A stretch of DNA of 58,960 bases from Rhodospirillaceae bacterium (GCA_029245025.1 JAQWQC010000012.1:1-58960), one strand, 5' to 3'. Positions 44,243-54,167 are shown, counted from the stretch's first letter. Notes: generated by a model not told the origin, from the sequence alone. Program-made: numbers and translations.

Positions 44243-45532
44243 TCAGCGCTCTCGAAAAGATTCGTGCTTTAATTTCAAAACCGGCCTGATGAGATAGTCC
44301 ATCACGGATTTGGTGCCGGTGTGGATGTCTACAGTCGCCCCCATTCCCGGAGATATAACAAAGCCATCTTCTTCGTTTCCGAGCCACGGCTGCGCGGTTT
44401 TAATCACGACTTTAAAATATGGTGCCGCGTTTTCGGGCACTGTGGAATCTGGCGCAACAGAAATTACTTCGCCTTCAATGCCGCCATAGCGGACAAAATC
44501 AAAAGTATCAATTTTGATTGTCGCGTCCTGGCCTTCTTGTACGAAACCTCGGTCCATTGGATTGAGGCGCGCTTCCACAACTAAGGTGTCTTCTGACGGC
44601 ACGATATCGAGAATGGGTTCCCCAGGCCGGACGACGCCACCAATTGTGGTGTAGCGCATGTTCTTGACCACGCCGGTGATTGGGCTTCTGATCGTAGTGC
44701 GTGTTTGTTGATCGTCGGCAGTTGCTAATAATTCGCGCGTCCGGGCAATTCCCATTTCTGTTTCACCCAGTTCCTCTCGTGCTTCGCGGGCGAAACGCAA
44801 ATTAAGTTCCTGAACCCGTTCTAATGCTTCGTTCATGGCGGCTTGGGCGCGGGGTAGAGCTTCGGTCAGGGCTGCAATTTCCCCTTCGAAACTTTCGACT
44901 TCACTTTCGATCTGAAGATGATCCATTGGTGACTGCAGTTTGTCTCTTAAAAGATCAGCTGACATCGTGAGCCGTTGACGCGCGAGACCAAGATTTGTTC
45001 GAACGGCATTGAGGCGAGCTTCAACTTCACGAACATCTTGCCCGCGCTGCACAGCTTGTCCCTCAAGAACGGCACGTGTACTATTTAACTCCTTTAGACG
45101 CGCTTCATAAGCTTTGCGCTCCGCCTCGATAATACTGTCCATGCCGGGCGTTAGATCTGCTGGCAGTGCCAGGGATGAGCTATTTGCCTCTGCCTCTAAT
45201 CGAGCCTTACGGATGAGTAGGCCGTCACGGCGAACTTGAAGTTCGTCGATGTTGGTGACGGTTCCAGCTAAATCCAGTTGGACAAGGGGACTGCCCTCGC
45301 GAACAGTGTCGCCGTCACGCACGAACAATTCGTCTATAATGCCACCTTCAAGGTGTTGGATTGTTTTGACGCGCCCTTGTGGGACAACCTCGCCAGGCGC
45401 TATGGCGACTTCATCCAAGTCGGCGAAGGCAGACCACAAAAGAAACATACCAAGCAAGCCCATGATTGCATAGGCGACAAGGCGCCAGCTTGGCGCCGTA
45501 TTGTGTTCAAGTAGATCGTCTAGTTGGCTCAT
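44243..45532 (-). CDS. Type I secretion periplasmic adaptor (HlyD family)
   Basis: 429 residues. N-terminal anchor (WRLVAYAIMGLLGMFLLWSAFADLDEVAIAPGEVVPQGR) as in HlyD/LapC/PrtE adaptors. Long helical hairpin (about residues 85-260), lipoyl halves IIDELFVRDGDTV and TIRSPITGVVKNMRY, and C-terminal beta domain. Downstream of the ABC exporter gene by 19 bases. Together with an outer-membrane TolC protein it would form a type I secretion channel. Confidence 0.9.
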   Translation of the reverse strand: MSQLDDLLEHNTAPSWRLVAYAIMGLLGMFLLWSAFADLDEVAIAPGEVVPQGRVKTIQHLEGGIIDELFVRDGDTVREGSPLVQLDLAGTVTNIDELQVRRDGLLIRKARLEAEANSSSLALPADLTPGMDSIIEAERKAYEARLKELNSTRAVLEGQAVQRGQDVREVEARLNAVRTNLGLARQRLTMSADLLRDKLQSPMDHLQIESEVESFEGEIAALTEALPRAQAAMNEALERVQELNLRFAREAREELGETEMGIARTRELLATADDQQTRTTIRSPITGVVKNMRYTTIGGVVRPGEPILDIVPSEDTLVVEARLNPMDRGFVQEGQDATIKIDTFDFVRYGGIEGEVISVAPDSTVPENAAPYFKVVIKTAQPWLGNEEDGFVISPGMGATVDIHTGTKSVMDYLIRPVLKLKHESFRER

Positions 45533-45551
45533 TATCTGTTCGAAACTGCCC

Positions 45552-47372
45552 TTACTGATTCGCTGTTTCTGATGTGCTGTCTTTGTCCTGCGGTTCTACT
45601 TTCGTGACCTTGAAGGGTGACGTCTTAACCGGCCTGCCACCCTCAGATTGTGCAGCGGCCATCGCGTCCATGACTTTTTGGGTGGGACCGGCGGCTCGTA
45701 TACGACCTTTTTCCATGATGATAACATTTTTACAGGCCTGAAGCAGGACGGGGCTATGGGTTACGACGATGACCGTATGCATTTTGCCGAGCTCGGAAAG
45801 GGTTTGTCTTAGGTTTGCTTCACCATCCTTATCTAGACTGCCTGATGGTTCGTCCATGACAATAACAGAAGGCGATCCAAGTAGGGCGCGAGCTATAGCG
45901 ATACGTTGTCGCATTCCGCCTGACAACAGTGATCCACCTTCCCCAACTAAAGTGCCATAACCATCTGGTAAATTGATAAGCATGTCGTGCGCGTGGGCAA
46001 GTTTAGAAGCGCGCAAAATTTCGTCGTCTTCAGCCTTCGGCCGGGTTTGGGCGATATTTTCACGCACAGTTCCATTGAACAGGATGCATTCCTGAGGGGC
46101 ATAGCCAATCCAATACGCAAGATCTTTCCTAGAGAATTGTTTTATGTCGGCGCCATCAAGAAGGACCCGCCCGCTGACCGGGGTGTAAAGGCCGAGCAGT
46201 AATTTGAGCAGCGTCGTTTTTCCGCTGCCGTTGGCGCCCATAATCGCTGTAACACTCCCCGGCGCGATGTCCAGTTTGACAGCGTCAACAACCGGAGGCG
46301 CGTTTTCGCCGTACTTAAAAGTTGTTTCTTCAAAAGTGATTCGTCCCTTAGGACGTGCAAGGGCTATGGCGGTATCGCTCTTATCTTCTGTTTCACTAAA
46401 TATTATTCCGAGGCGATCTACAGATTGTCCGAAGGATACGAAATTTCGCCACGCTCCAACCAATTGATTAAGAGGTCCGAGCAACCGGCCGCTGAGCATG
46501 TTTGCAGCAATCAGTCCACCAATAGTCAGCTCTTGATTCATTATCGCAACGGCACCGACTGTGGTCATCGCAACAGTCGTAAACATAGTTAGGCTATTGC
46601 CCGCATTGACAAAGGAGTCTGTTTTGGTTCCGCGGATCAATGATTGCTGGATCGCTTCGGCTTGCCGGTCTTCCCAAAGCGGTCTCAAATGATCCGCCAT
46701 CGCCAGAGCTTTGATCGTGCTCCGACCCATAATCATTTCTGTAATGAGTCCGTCACGATTGATGATTTTCGTTTTTTCTTCTTCAGCTGCAGTTGCAACG
46801 ACTTGCCCCGAGCGCCATGCAAGAACAACAAAAATTACAAAAATGATCACCAGAACCCATGCGACGGGCCATGCGATCAGAAACACAACCGTTAGAAATA
46901 GGATTGCGAACGGCAGATCTGCACAAAGAATGGCTGACGCGCCAGACAACGTATTACGCACGGCTTCAACGTCACGGAATAATAATTGCCAGTACGAGGC
47001 GGGCCGGCTTTCGAGACTGCGAAGAGGCAACGCCATTATTTTTTCGAATAACTGCCGTCCTACGGCGACGTCTAGACGAAGGGCGACACTTTGCATCAGT
47101 TTTGAGCGGGTTTGGCGCAAGATGAAATCAAACGCGATGACAATGAGCACGCCTATGACAAGGCCTTGCAATGTGGTCATGCCAGCGTGAAAAACCACCC
47201 GGTCATAAACCTGGAGAACATAAACAGGCACCGCAACTGCCAGGATATTGACGAACAAGGAAACCAGAAGGACTTCCTTGAACATCGGTTGCAGTGGCTT
47301 AAGGAAATCTTTGAGCCACGCTCTCTCTGGCGTTGCAAAAAACCTAGAAATGGGACCGGTTATCTCTGGCAT
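45552..47372 (-). CDS. Type I secretion ABC exporter (PrtD/LapB-like)
   Basis: 606 residues. N-terminal membrane domain with about six helices (VNILAVAVPVYVLQVYDRV is diagnostic for type I secretion ABC proteins) and a C-terminal ATPase with Walker A GANGSGKT (about residue 380), signature LLSGGMRQRIAIARAL and VIVMDEPSGSLD. No C39 peptidase is present at the N-terminus, so uncleaved RTX-type substrates are expected. No substrate gene was found in the window. The start is 141 bases from the CHASE2 cyclase start, divergent. Confidence 0.92.
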   Translation of the reverse strand: MPEITGPISRFFATPERAWLKDFLKPLQPMFKEVLLVSLFVNILAVAVPVYVLQVYDRVVFHAGMTTLQGLVIGVLIVIAFDFILRQTRSKLMQSVALRLDVAVGRQLFEKIMALPLRSLESRPASYWQLLFRDVEAVRNTLSGASAILCADLPFAILFLTVVFLIAWPVAWVLVIIFVIFVVLAWRSGQVVATAAEEEKTKIINRDGLITEMIMGRSTIKALAMADHLRPLWEDRQAEAIQQSLIRGTKTDSFVNAGNSLTMFTTVAMTTVGAVAIMNQELTIGGLIAANMLSGRLLGPLNQLVGAWRNFVSFGQSVDRLGIIFSETEDKSDTAIALARPKGRITFEETTFKYGENAPPVVDAVKLDIAPGSVTAIMGANGSGKTTLLKLLLGLYTPVSGRVLLDGADIKQFSRKDLAYWIGYAPQECILFNGTVRENIAQTRPKAEDDEILRASKLAHAHDMLINLPDGYGTLVGEGGSLLSGGMRQRIAIARALLGSPSVIVMDEPSGSLDKDGEANLRQTLSELGKMHTVIVVTHSPVLLQACKNVIIMEKGRIRAAGPTQKVMDAMAAAQSEGGRPVKTSPFKVTKVEPQDKDSTSETANQ

Positions 47373-47513
47373 CGCTGATATTTAGTCCCTTTTAGAGCGT
47401 AAGGATAGTTTGCCGGTAATTCTGAGATCGCCAAGAACACTGGAATTTCCTGTAACACTGTGCGCAGTCCAGTTAGAATAAGGTCTAAATGAGGGGTAGG
47501 CGCTGGGGGCGCT

Positions 47514-49904
47514 GTGCGGGACGATACTCCAAATGATGAAGAAGACGGTGAGGTTGCTCTAACCCCCCCCCTTATTAGCGGGAGGGCAAGGGTGCTCCTT
47601 TCGCGCATGGAATTGGGGCGTTTCCTTTCTATCCGATGGTGGTTGCGATGGTTCAATAAATCACTGATCCAGACCGGCCGGTTAACAACAATACTTGCTC
47701 TCATCGGTTTGGTTTGGATCCGTAATGATGACCCCGAGTTGCTGCGGCTCATCCGGGCGAAAACGTTTGACACCTACCAGAACATTAAACCTCGCCCTTT
47801 TATGGGGCAATCAGGTCAGGTTGTAGTTATCGATCTGGATGAGGGAAGTCTAGACGAATATGGGCAATGGCCATGGCCACGCACACGTTGGGCGGAGTTG
47901 GTCGAGAAACTCACAGCACTGGGCGCGACAGCAATCGCGTTCGATATTGTTTTCCCAGAGGTGGATACAACGTCTATCGCCAATTTGGCTGACAGCATCG
48001 ATGGTATTACAGAGGAAACCCGAAATACCCTCAAGGCCATTCCAACGAATGACGACGTCTTCGCTGCGGCCATCAAGAAGAGTAAAATTGTCGTTACTGG
48101 TCATACGCCTTTATCGGTTGCCCGCTCTGACCCGGGCTATGCACGATCGTCTATTCGCGGTGAGCTAGGCTCTGATCCGCGTCCGTGGTTGGAAGACCAC
48201 CCTTTTATTCTTCGAAATGTCGAGGTTTTGGACCGGGCGGCCGCGGGACGCGGCGTATTTAGTGTCGCGGAAGACCGACTTGATGGCGTTGTGCGCCGTG
48301 TTTCCATGGCGGTGGCGAGCCCTAATGGAATATTCCCTTCGCTATCGCTGGAAAGCATCCGCCTTCATATGGGTGCCCGTAACGTTATTGTTGATACGGA
48401 CGAGAGCGATGGTTTGCAGCGGATTATTTTGCAGAAGCTTCGACCAGTGCGGGAAAACATTGAGATAGCAGTCGACCGGAACGCTCGTATTTGGGTCTAT
48501 TACACGCCTAATCGTGACTACAAAGAGAACTATATTCCTGCGGCCAGTGTGTTGGGTCAACGCGTTGACCGCAGTCGAATTGAAGGTAAGATCGCGCTTG
48601 TAGGTACGTCTTCTCAGGGCCTATTCGATGTTCGTGCAACACCTCTAGACCCGGCAGTGCCGGGCGTGGAGGTTCACGCCAACATTATCGAAAACGTGCT
48701 CAACGGAACCCAGTTAACAAGATTGTCAACAGCTGACGGCTTTGAAGTTCTGGCCGCGATCTTCATTGGCATCTTGATGATTATTATCACGCCAATTCTT
48801 CCCGCACGTATTTCCATATGGGTGTTCATGGGTATCATGGCATCCGTTATTTGGTACTCTTGGGATGCCTATTCGACCCGGCTGGAATTATGGGATCCTG
48901 GTTTTCCCATCATGGTCGGGATTTTGATTTATGGTTTCTTGACATACGCCGCGTTTATTCAAGAAGAGGCTCAGCGCAAACAGGTGCGCTCAGCATTCGG
49001 GCAATACTTGTCGCCAGACCTAGTCAAGAAACTAGCGGACGATCCGGATCAGCTCGCGCTCGGCGGCGAGATGCGCGAAATGACATTTATGTTTTGTGAT
49101 GTCCGCGGGTTTACGTCGATATCGGAACTTTTTGATGCGCAGGGTCTGACCAGTCTTATCAACAAGTTCCTCACGCCCATGACTAATTTGATCCTCAGTC
49201 AAAATGGAACGATTGATAAGTACATGGGTGACTGCATCATGGCGTTTTGGAATGCACCGTTGGTTGATGAGGATCATGCAAGTGATGCATGTCAGTCGGC
49301 ATTGTTAATGATCGACGCCCTTGCGGAGCTGAACGATACGCTTGAGCAAGAAGCAGAAGAAGAGGGCCGGGAACATCGCCCCATAAAAATCGGTATCGGC
49401 CTTAACACGGGTGAGGCTTGTGTTGGCAATATGGGGTCCGAACAGCGTTTCGATTATTCCGTACTTGGAGATAGCGTAAACCTGGCGTCGCGTCTGGAGG
49501 GACAATCAAAAGCTTACGGCGTGACCATCGTTATCGGCGACCATACGGCCGAATTGGCGCCGGATTACGCGGAAGTCGAGCTTGATCTGATAAAGGTGAA
49601 AGGAAAGACAGAGGCGGTCCGTATCCACGCGTTGCTTGGTCATCCCGACGTTGCACAAAACTCAGACTTTAAAGCGCTGAAAGAAATTCACGACAGGGTC
49701 ATTACGTCATACCGCAATCAAGATTGGGAGGTGACCGCTGCTCTAATTGGCGAAGCACGAGCAAAAATTCAAACCATGCAGGGCATCGGTTTGTTACATG
49801 AACTAGATCGGTTCTACGCGCTCTATGAGGACCGTATGGAGATGTATAAAATAGAACCCCCGCCCACCGATTGGGATGGAGTTTTTGTCGCAACAAGCAA
49901 ATAG
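47514..49904 (+). CDS. CHASE2-domain class III adenylate/guanylate cyclase
   Basis: 796 residues if the GTG at 47514 is used; an in-frame ATG at 47607 would shorten it by 31. A C9 tract lies at 47563-47571, inside the longer form. After a TM segment, an extracytoplasmic CHASE2 sensor domain covers about residues 60-390 (VVVIDLDEGSLDEYGQWPWPR is a hallmark), then two or three TM helices to about 470, then a cyclase domain with FCDVRGFTS (about 526, metal Asp), DKYMGDCIMAFW (about 568, second Asp), and SVLGDSVNLASRLEG. Product cAMP or cGMP; nucleotide choice not certain. Divergent from the T1SS ABC gene and convergent with the TolC gene. Confidence 0.92.
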   Translation: MRDDTPNDEEDGEVALTPPLISGRARVLLSRMELGRFLSIRWWLRWFNKSLIQTGRLTTILALIGLVWIRNDDPELLRLIRAKTFDTYQNIKPRPFMGQSGQVVVIDLDEGSLDEYGQWPWPRTRWAELVEKLTALGATAIAFDIVFPEVDTTSIANLADSIDGITEETRNTLKAIPTNDDVFAAAIKKSKIVVTGHTPLSVARSDPGYARSSIRGELGSDPRPWLEDHPFILRNVEVLDRAAAGRGVFSVAEDRLDGVVRRVSMAVASPNGIFPSLSLESIRLHMGARNVIVDTDESDGLQRIILQKLRPVRENIEIAVDRNARIWVYYTPNRDYKENYIPAASVLGQRVDRSRIEGKIALVGTSSQGLFDVRATPLDPAVPGVEVHANIIENVLNGTQLTRLSTADGFEVLAAIFIGILMIIITPILPARISIWVFMGIMASVIWYSWDAYSTRLELWDPGFPIMVGILIYGFLTYAAFIQEEAQRKQVRSAFGQYLSPDLVKKLADDPDQLALGGEMREMTFMFCDVRGFTSISELFDAQGLTSLINKFLTPMTNLILSQNGTIDKYMGDCIMAFWNAPLVDEDHASDACQSALLMIDALAELNDTLEQEAEEEGREHRPIKIGIGLNTGEACVGNMGSEQRFDYSVLGDSVNLASRLEGQSKAYGVTIVIGDHTAELAPDYAEVELDLIKVKGKTEAVRIHALLGHPDVAQNSDFKALKEIHDRVITSYRNQDWEVTAALIGEARAKIQTMQGIGLLHELDRFYALYEDRMEMYKIEPPPTDWDGVFVATSK

Positions 49905-49917
49905 GCTTTACTGTGAC

Positions 49918-51225
49918 CTATCGGCCTCGACCAATCACCTGGTCTAGTCGGCCCATCGCGAGAAGCAATTGGAAAGCAGAGGCACGCGCATCAAATAGCG
50001 CCGATGTATAGTTGATGCGTGCGTTAAACACTTCGTTCTCTGCATCAAGCACATTCAAAGCTGTTTCTCTGCCAGATTCACGAAGGCGTTCCCGTGATTC
50101 AAAAACCTCTCCCGCAATATTCACAGCATTGTCGAGGAGTTCGACGCGCTCGCGAGCCGTCATGAGTGCCTGCCATGACAGTCGCGTTTGCTCTTCGATT
50201 TTTCGGCGAGTTTGAACGTAATCACTTTGACGCGCTTGATAGGTATAAGCTGCACCCTTGGCCCGGGATTTTGTACTTAGACCGTTAAACAAGTTCCAAT
50301 TGGCGCGAACTTTTAACGAATAATCTCTTCGGATACCCGGGACACCATTAAAATCATCTTCGTAGTTGCCTTCAGCAACGATGTCGATTGTGGGGTAGTA
50401 CTCGGAGACAACACCTTCACGGCTCTGATCCGCGATTTCTATTTGTCGTTGCCCAGATTTGATCGCCGGGTTTTCTACAAGCGCAATGCTGATCGCATCT
50501 TCCAATGAACTGGGCAATAGTCTGCTGGGCGAAGCTGGCATTCTCATCGAGGCGGGGTCAGGTTGTCCGCTAAATACTTGCAGATAACGACTACGGGCAT
50601 CTATTTGCGCCCCTTGCACGAATACCTTTCGTTCCAGCGCGATCTGAAGTCTAGATTTTGCTTGGAGGACGTCGACAGCAATTCCGGAGCCACGACGTAC
50701 ACGTTCATCTTCAAGGTTTAGCTGCCGACGAATGTTTTCTTCGTTCTGGGTCGACAGGTTCAGAAGCTGAGCTTGCCGGAGTACATCCAAATAAGCGGCG
50801 ATACCCTCAAACATAATGCCTTGACGCACACTAGTCAGGGTAATATCGGCGACGTCGCGTTGTAGCTTCGATGATGTCCTATTAGACGACTTAAGTCCGC
50901 CGTCATATATGTTTTGGGTCAGTGAGAGTCCCCAGGTTTCTGTGCCGCTCTCCGATGGCCCGTTCGGCGTTAATCGCAGCGGCGGAGTACTAATCCGCTC
51001 TTGTCCGGCATCGGCCGTGAGATCGAGTGTCGGTAAATAGCGAGAGAGAGACGCGCGGACATTTTGGTCGGCTGACTGTACCTGGAATTTACTGGATTGA
51101 ATAAGAGGGTGGTTCGCTAAGAGATTAACGAGTTCATCGCGAAGAGCCGCTGCTTGAACAGAGGTAACGACGCAAATAGATACCGAGGCAAGTACCAATG
51201 TGAGCAGGATTCTATTATGAGTCAC
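49918..51225 (-). CDS. TolC family outer-membrane channel, type I secretion set
   Basis: About 435 residues from the GTG at 51225, whose signal peptide (ILLTLVLASVSICVVTSVQAAAL) is clean; an ATG at 51261 in frame adds 12 residues and is possible. Two structural repeats with long helices: NHPLIQSSKFQVQSADQNVRASLSRYLP and VENPAIKSGQRQIEIADQSREGVVSEYYPTIDI. The LTQNIYDGGLKSSNRT and NWNLFNGLSTKSRAKG blocks are the two strands plus turns typical for TolC. It probably partners with the nearby HlyD and ABC proteins (44243-47372). Confidence 0.88.
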   Translation of the reverse strand: MTHNRILLTLVLASVSICVVTSVQAAALRDELVNLLANHPLIQSSKFQVQSADQNVRASLSRYLPTLDLTADAGQERISTPPLRLTPNGPSESGTETWGLSLTQNIYDGGLKSSNRTSSKLQRDVADITLTSVRQGIMFEGIAAYLDVLRQAQLLNLSTQNEENIRRQLNLEDERVRRGSGIAVDVLQAKSRLQIALERKVFVQGAQIDARSRYLQVFSGQPDPASMRMPASPSRLLPSSLEDAISIALVENPAIKSGQRQIEIADQSREGVVSEYYPTIDIVAEGNYEDDFNGVPGIRRDYSLKVRANWNLFNGLSTKSRAKGAAYTYQARQSDYVQTRRKIEEQTRLSWQALMTARERVELLDNAVNIAGEVFESRERLRESGRETALNVLDAENEVFNARINYTSALFDARASAFQLLLAMGRLDQVIGRGR

Positions 51226-51383
51226 TAACAATTCCACCGATAGCCCGCAAGAAGCGAACATTTATCTTATTGTTGAAGCATTTTTATATATTAGGGCTAG
51301 CGAAGCGGTCAAACATCCATGCGCCTTTCGGATTGGGGCGAAACTACCAACACCCATTGGAAAGACCGTACCTCAAGAAAAGA

Positions 51384-51458
51384 TGGCTCCGGCGGTAGGA
51401 TTCGAACCTACAACCCTTCGATTAACAGTCGAATGCTCTACCGTTGAGCTACGCCGGA
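51384..51458 (-). tRNA. tRNA-Asn (GUU)
   Basis: 75 bases including an encoded CCA. Acceptor pairs TCCGGCG/CGCCGGA, discriminator G, D arm GTAGCTCAACGGTAGAGC, anticodon GTT in CTGTTAATC, T loop GGTTCGAATCC. Follows tRNA-Cys by 8 bases and shares its transcript. Confidence 0.95.
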
Positions 51459-51466
51459 CCATTGCT

Positions 51467-51540
51467 TGGAGGCCGAGGCCGGAATCGAACCGACGTACAC
51501 GGATTTGCAGTCCGCTGCATCACCACTCTGCCACTCGGCC
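51467..51540 (-). tRNA. tRNA-Cys (GCA)
   Basis: 74 bases including encoded CCA. Acceptor GGCCGAG/CTCGGCC, discriminator T (U73, as required for Cys), anticodon GCA in CTGCAAAT, T loop GGTTCGAATCC. Confidence 0.95.
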
Positions 51541-51596
51541 CGAGACCACCTATGTCGATAAGCCTCATCACGGCTTGAAGAACCGCGAAGCGGCGT

Positions 51597-51625
51597 TTTA
51601 TAGAAGCGCAGCGAAGGGCGGTCAA
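51597..51625 (-). promoter_or_regulatory. Sigma-70 promoter for the tRNA-Cys/tRNA-Asn transcript
   Basis: On the minus strand TTGACC (-35) and TATAAA (-10) are 17 bases apart. The start would be near 51590, about 50 bases before tRNA-Cys. A GC-rich stretch (ACGCCGC) after the -10 resembles the discriminator of stringently controlled stable-RNA promoters. Confidence 0.7.
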
Positions 51626-51776
51626 GCGCCCATAAATGCTGGGATACACGCCGATGGGCAATGGCAAGAGTTTAGCAGTCGAGATTGAGTTGCCTGTCTT
51701 GGTTCGTTATAAACCCTTAACTTTAAGCCCTGCGACATCCAAAGGGTGACGTGGTCCAGTCGAAAGGGACACCCCT

Positions 51777-52427
51777 ATGGATTTTGAGCTTGCTCGGCGC
51801 AACATGGTCGCGAGCCAAGTCAGGACGAATGAAGTCACTGACCCTTTGGTTGTTGACGCGATTGGCAAAGTGCCACGTGAAAAATTTCTTCCGGCGGCTC
51901 GTCAATCTTTAGCCTATGTCGATGAAGACCTAAAAGTGGCGACCGGACGCTGGCTCATGGAACCCATGGTCGCTGCGCGTTTGCTTCAACTTGCCGATGT
52001 CCAAGCGTCAGACCATGCTTTAGTATTGCCCTGCGGGACGGGCTATATCGCAGCCGTCTTGGCTCATATGGTTGGATCTGTTGTTGCCGTTGAAGAAGAC
52101 GGTCGGGCCATCGATGTGGCATCGAAGCATCTTGCTGAACTAGGTGCGGATACGGTGGCGATTGTGTCTGCGTCGGTGATTGAGGGATACGCCAGCCAAG
52201 CGCCCTATGACGTAATCGTCTTTGACGGTGCGGTATCTGAAATTCCCGAGGGAATTCAGCAGCAACTGGCAGATGGTGGTCGACTGGTCGCTGTAGTTCA
52301 AACCGGGCCAGTAGGCCGTGCGACTTTGGTTCAACGGACCGGCAGTACCTTTGGGCAAAGGACCGAATTTGACGCAAGTGTGCCCTTATTACCTGAATTT
52401 GAGGCCAAACCTGAGTTTTTATTCTGA
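51777..52427 (+). CDS. PIMT-family methyltransferase with non-canonical motifs
   Basis: 216 residues. The start MDFELARRNMVASQVRTNEVTDPLVVDAI and VPREKFLP match protein-L-isoaspartate O-methyltransferase proteins, and LVLPCGTGYIAAVLAHM resembles the SAM-binding loop. The catalytic GQTIS segment is replaced by TGRWLMEPMV, and the SAM-loop reads CGTGY rather than TGSGY. So repair of isoaspartate may not be its activity; the fold is retained. It sits directly upstream of tolC, an arrangement seen in other alphaproteobacteria. Annotated as pcm by family, with low confidence in activity. Confidence 0.82.
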   Translation: MDFELARRNMVASQVRTNEVTDPLVVDAIGKVPREKFLPAARQSLAYVDEDLKVATGRWLMEPMVAARLLQLADVQASDHALVLPCGTGYIAAVLAHMVGSVVAVEEDGRAIDVASKHLAELGADTVAIVSASVIEGYASQAPYDVIVFDGAVSEIPEGIQQQLADGGRLVAVVQTGPVGRATLVQRTGSTFGQRTEFDASVPLLPEFEAKPEFLF

Positions 52428-52649
52428 CTAAATTCTCAAACGCGTGGAATACAAAACCAATTTTCTTCCGTTTGCGTAAGCATGTGTACCCGCCAAGTAG
52501 CGCGACGACTTGTGCAGTATTGTGATCAAACTCCTGAGCCCTGAGGTTTTGGTTACCCTCGGTTACACCTTTGCGGTGGATTTCGTGGGGCCCTTCAGTT
52601 ACGTAAATGGCCAGGAAAGCTAGGCTTTAAATTTGTGTCGAGGAAAAAA

Positions 52650-54059
52650 ATGAAGCGTTTCAAATGGTTGTTGGCGACAACGGCAGTCGTCGGACTTCTG
52701 GCCGGCGGAAAATCCGCTGATGCTGGTACGCTTACTGAGGCGCTGGCTATGGCTTACGCCAATAATCCAAGTCTGTTAGCCGCCCGAGCACAGTTGCGGG
52801 CTGTCGATGAATCCGTTCCTATTGCCTTGTCTGGCTGGCGTCCGAGCGTGTCAGTAAACGGCAACGTCACGCGAGCACGGAACGAGACAGAAATTCAGGG
52901 TGTAGTGGGCAGTGGTGCTCAATTCACTGGGGGCACAACTTTGCGCACCTCACAAAGTGCATCTCTTGGAGTGTCTCAGCCACTATTTAGAGGTTTTAAG
53001 ACCCAAGCTGCGACTGCTGCGGCTAAAGCCAACGTGGGAGCCCAGCGGGCGCGCCTAAAATCATCGGAACAGTCGGTCCTTTTGGCGGCTGCGACAGCGT
53101 ATTTTGATGTCTTGCGCGATATGGCGGTTGTCGAACTCCGGACCAACAACGTTCAGGTCTTGACCCGCCAGTTAGAAGCCACCCAGGACCGTTTTCGCGT
53201 TGGGGAAATTACCCGAACCGACGTTGCGCAAGCAGAAGCGAGGCTTTCAGCATCCGTCTCGGCTCGTATTTTGGCCGAAGGCAACCTGCAACAGTCCCGC
53301 GCGGCTTATGAAAGTGCGATAGGCAAACCGCCTGAAAACCTTGTTGCACCGGAGCAGCTCGGGAATTTGCCGGAATCTCGAGAAGCGTCCATTGCGGCCG
53401 CATCCGTCGATAATCCCAGCTTGGTTGCTGCGCTTTTCGCGGCTGAAGCCGCTCAAGAGGATATTAAATCGTCACGCGGTGATCTGTTGCCATCCATAAA
53501 TCTGGAGGGCCAACTGTCCAGGGGTTGGGATACAATCGCTGATCAATCTACTGCGGAAGCGCTGTCGGGCCGTGTGACGCTTACAATGCCGTTATATCAG
53601 GGTGGTGTGGTTCATGCGCGGTTGCGACAGGCCAAACATATCGCAGGGCAGCGCCGCTTAGAAGCAGACCAAGCCCGTCTTGATGCTCGTGAATCGGCGA
53701 CATCCACGTGGGAAATTTATCAATCGGCGCGGGCGAGTATTGCCTCCATTGACACTCAAATAGTGGCTTCTGAAATCGCTTTAGAGGGGGTGCAGCGTGA
53801 AGCTGAGGTTGGGGCTCGCACAGTTCTAGATGTTTTGGACGCGGAACAAGAACTCCTGGATGCCCGGGTTAACTTGGTGACAGCGCAACGAGACCAACTG
53901 GTCGCGACCCTCCAAGTTTTGTCTGCAATAGGGCGATTAACAGCCGAGGAACTAGCTTTGGGCGGTAATCTCTATGATGCGGTTGACCACTATGATGATG
54001 TTAAAGATAGTTTCTTCGGGTCCTCTAGAGCCGCTGAAGAAGACGCGGACCGTCGTTGA
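52650..54059 (+). CDS. tolC: TolC family outer-membrane channel
   Basis: 469 residues from the ATG at 52650 (GAGG about 7 bases upstream); a GTG at 52635 gives a few more residues. Signal peptide WLLATTAVVGLLAGGKSADA. Repeats begin LTEALAMAYANNPSLLAARAQLRAV and SIAAASVDNPSLVAALFAAEAAQEDI; SLGVSQPLFRGFKT and VTLTMPLYQGGVVHARL are the beta-strand segments. This is the housekeeping type that serves drug efflux and secretion pumps, e.g. the RND locus at 8808-16500. Followed by popZ after 108 bases. Confidence 0.9.
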   Translation: MKRFKWLLATTAVVGLLAGGKSADAGTLTEALAMAYANNPSLLAARAQLRAVDESVPIALSGWRPSVSVNGNVTRARNETEIQGVVGSGAQFTGGTTLRTSQSASLGVSQPLFRGFKTQAATAAAKANVGAQRARLKSSEQSVLLAAATAYFDVLRDMAVVELRTNNVQVLTRQLEATQDRFRVGEITRTDVAQAEARLSASVSARILAEGNLQQSRAAYESAIGKPPENLVAPEQLGNLPESREASIAAASVDNPSLVAALFAAEAAQEDIKSSRGDLLPSINLEGQLSRGWDTIADQSTAEALSGRVTLTMPLYQGGVVHARLRQAKHIAGQRRLEADQARLDARESATSTWEIYQSARASIASIDTQIVASEIALEGVQREAEVGARTVLDVLDAEQELLDARVNLVTAQRDQLVATLQVLSAIGRLTAEELALGGNLYDAVDHYDDVKDSFFGSSRAAEEDADRR

Positions 54060-54167
54060 ACAATTTAATGTCAGCTCACCCTCAGATTTTTCCGGCGTTA
54101 TAGAAATCTCTAAACATTTGGGATACGTTCTATTCAATTATCGCGGGGAAAGAGCGGACCAATCGCT

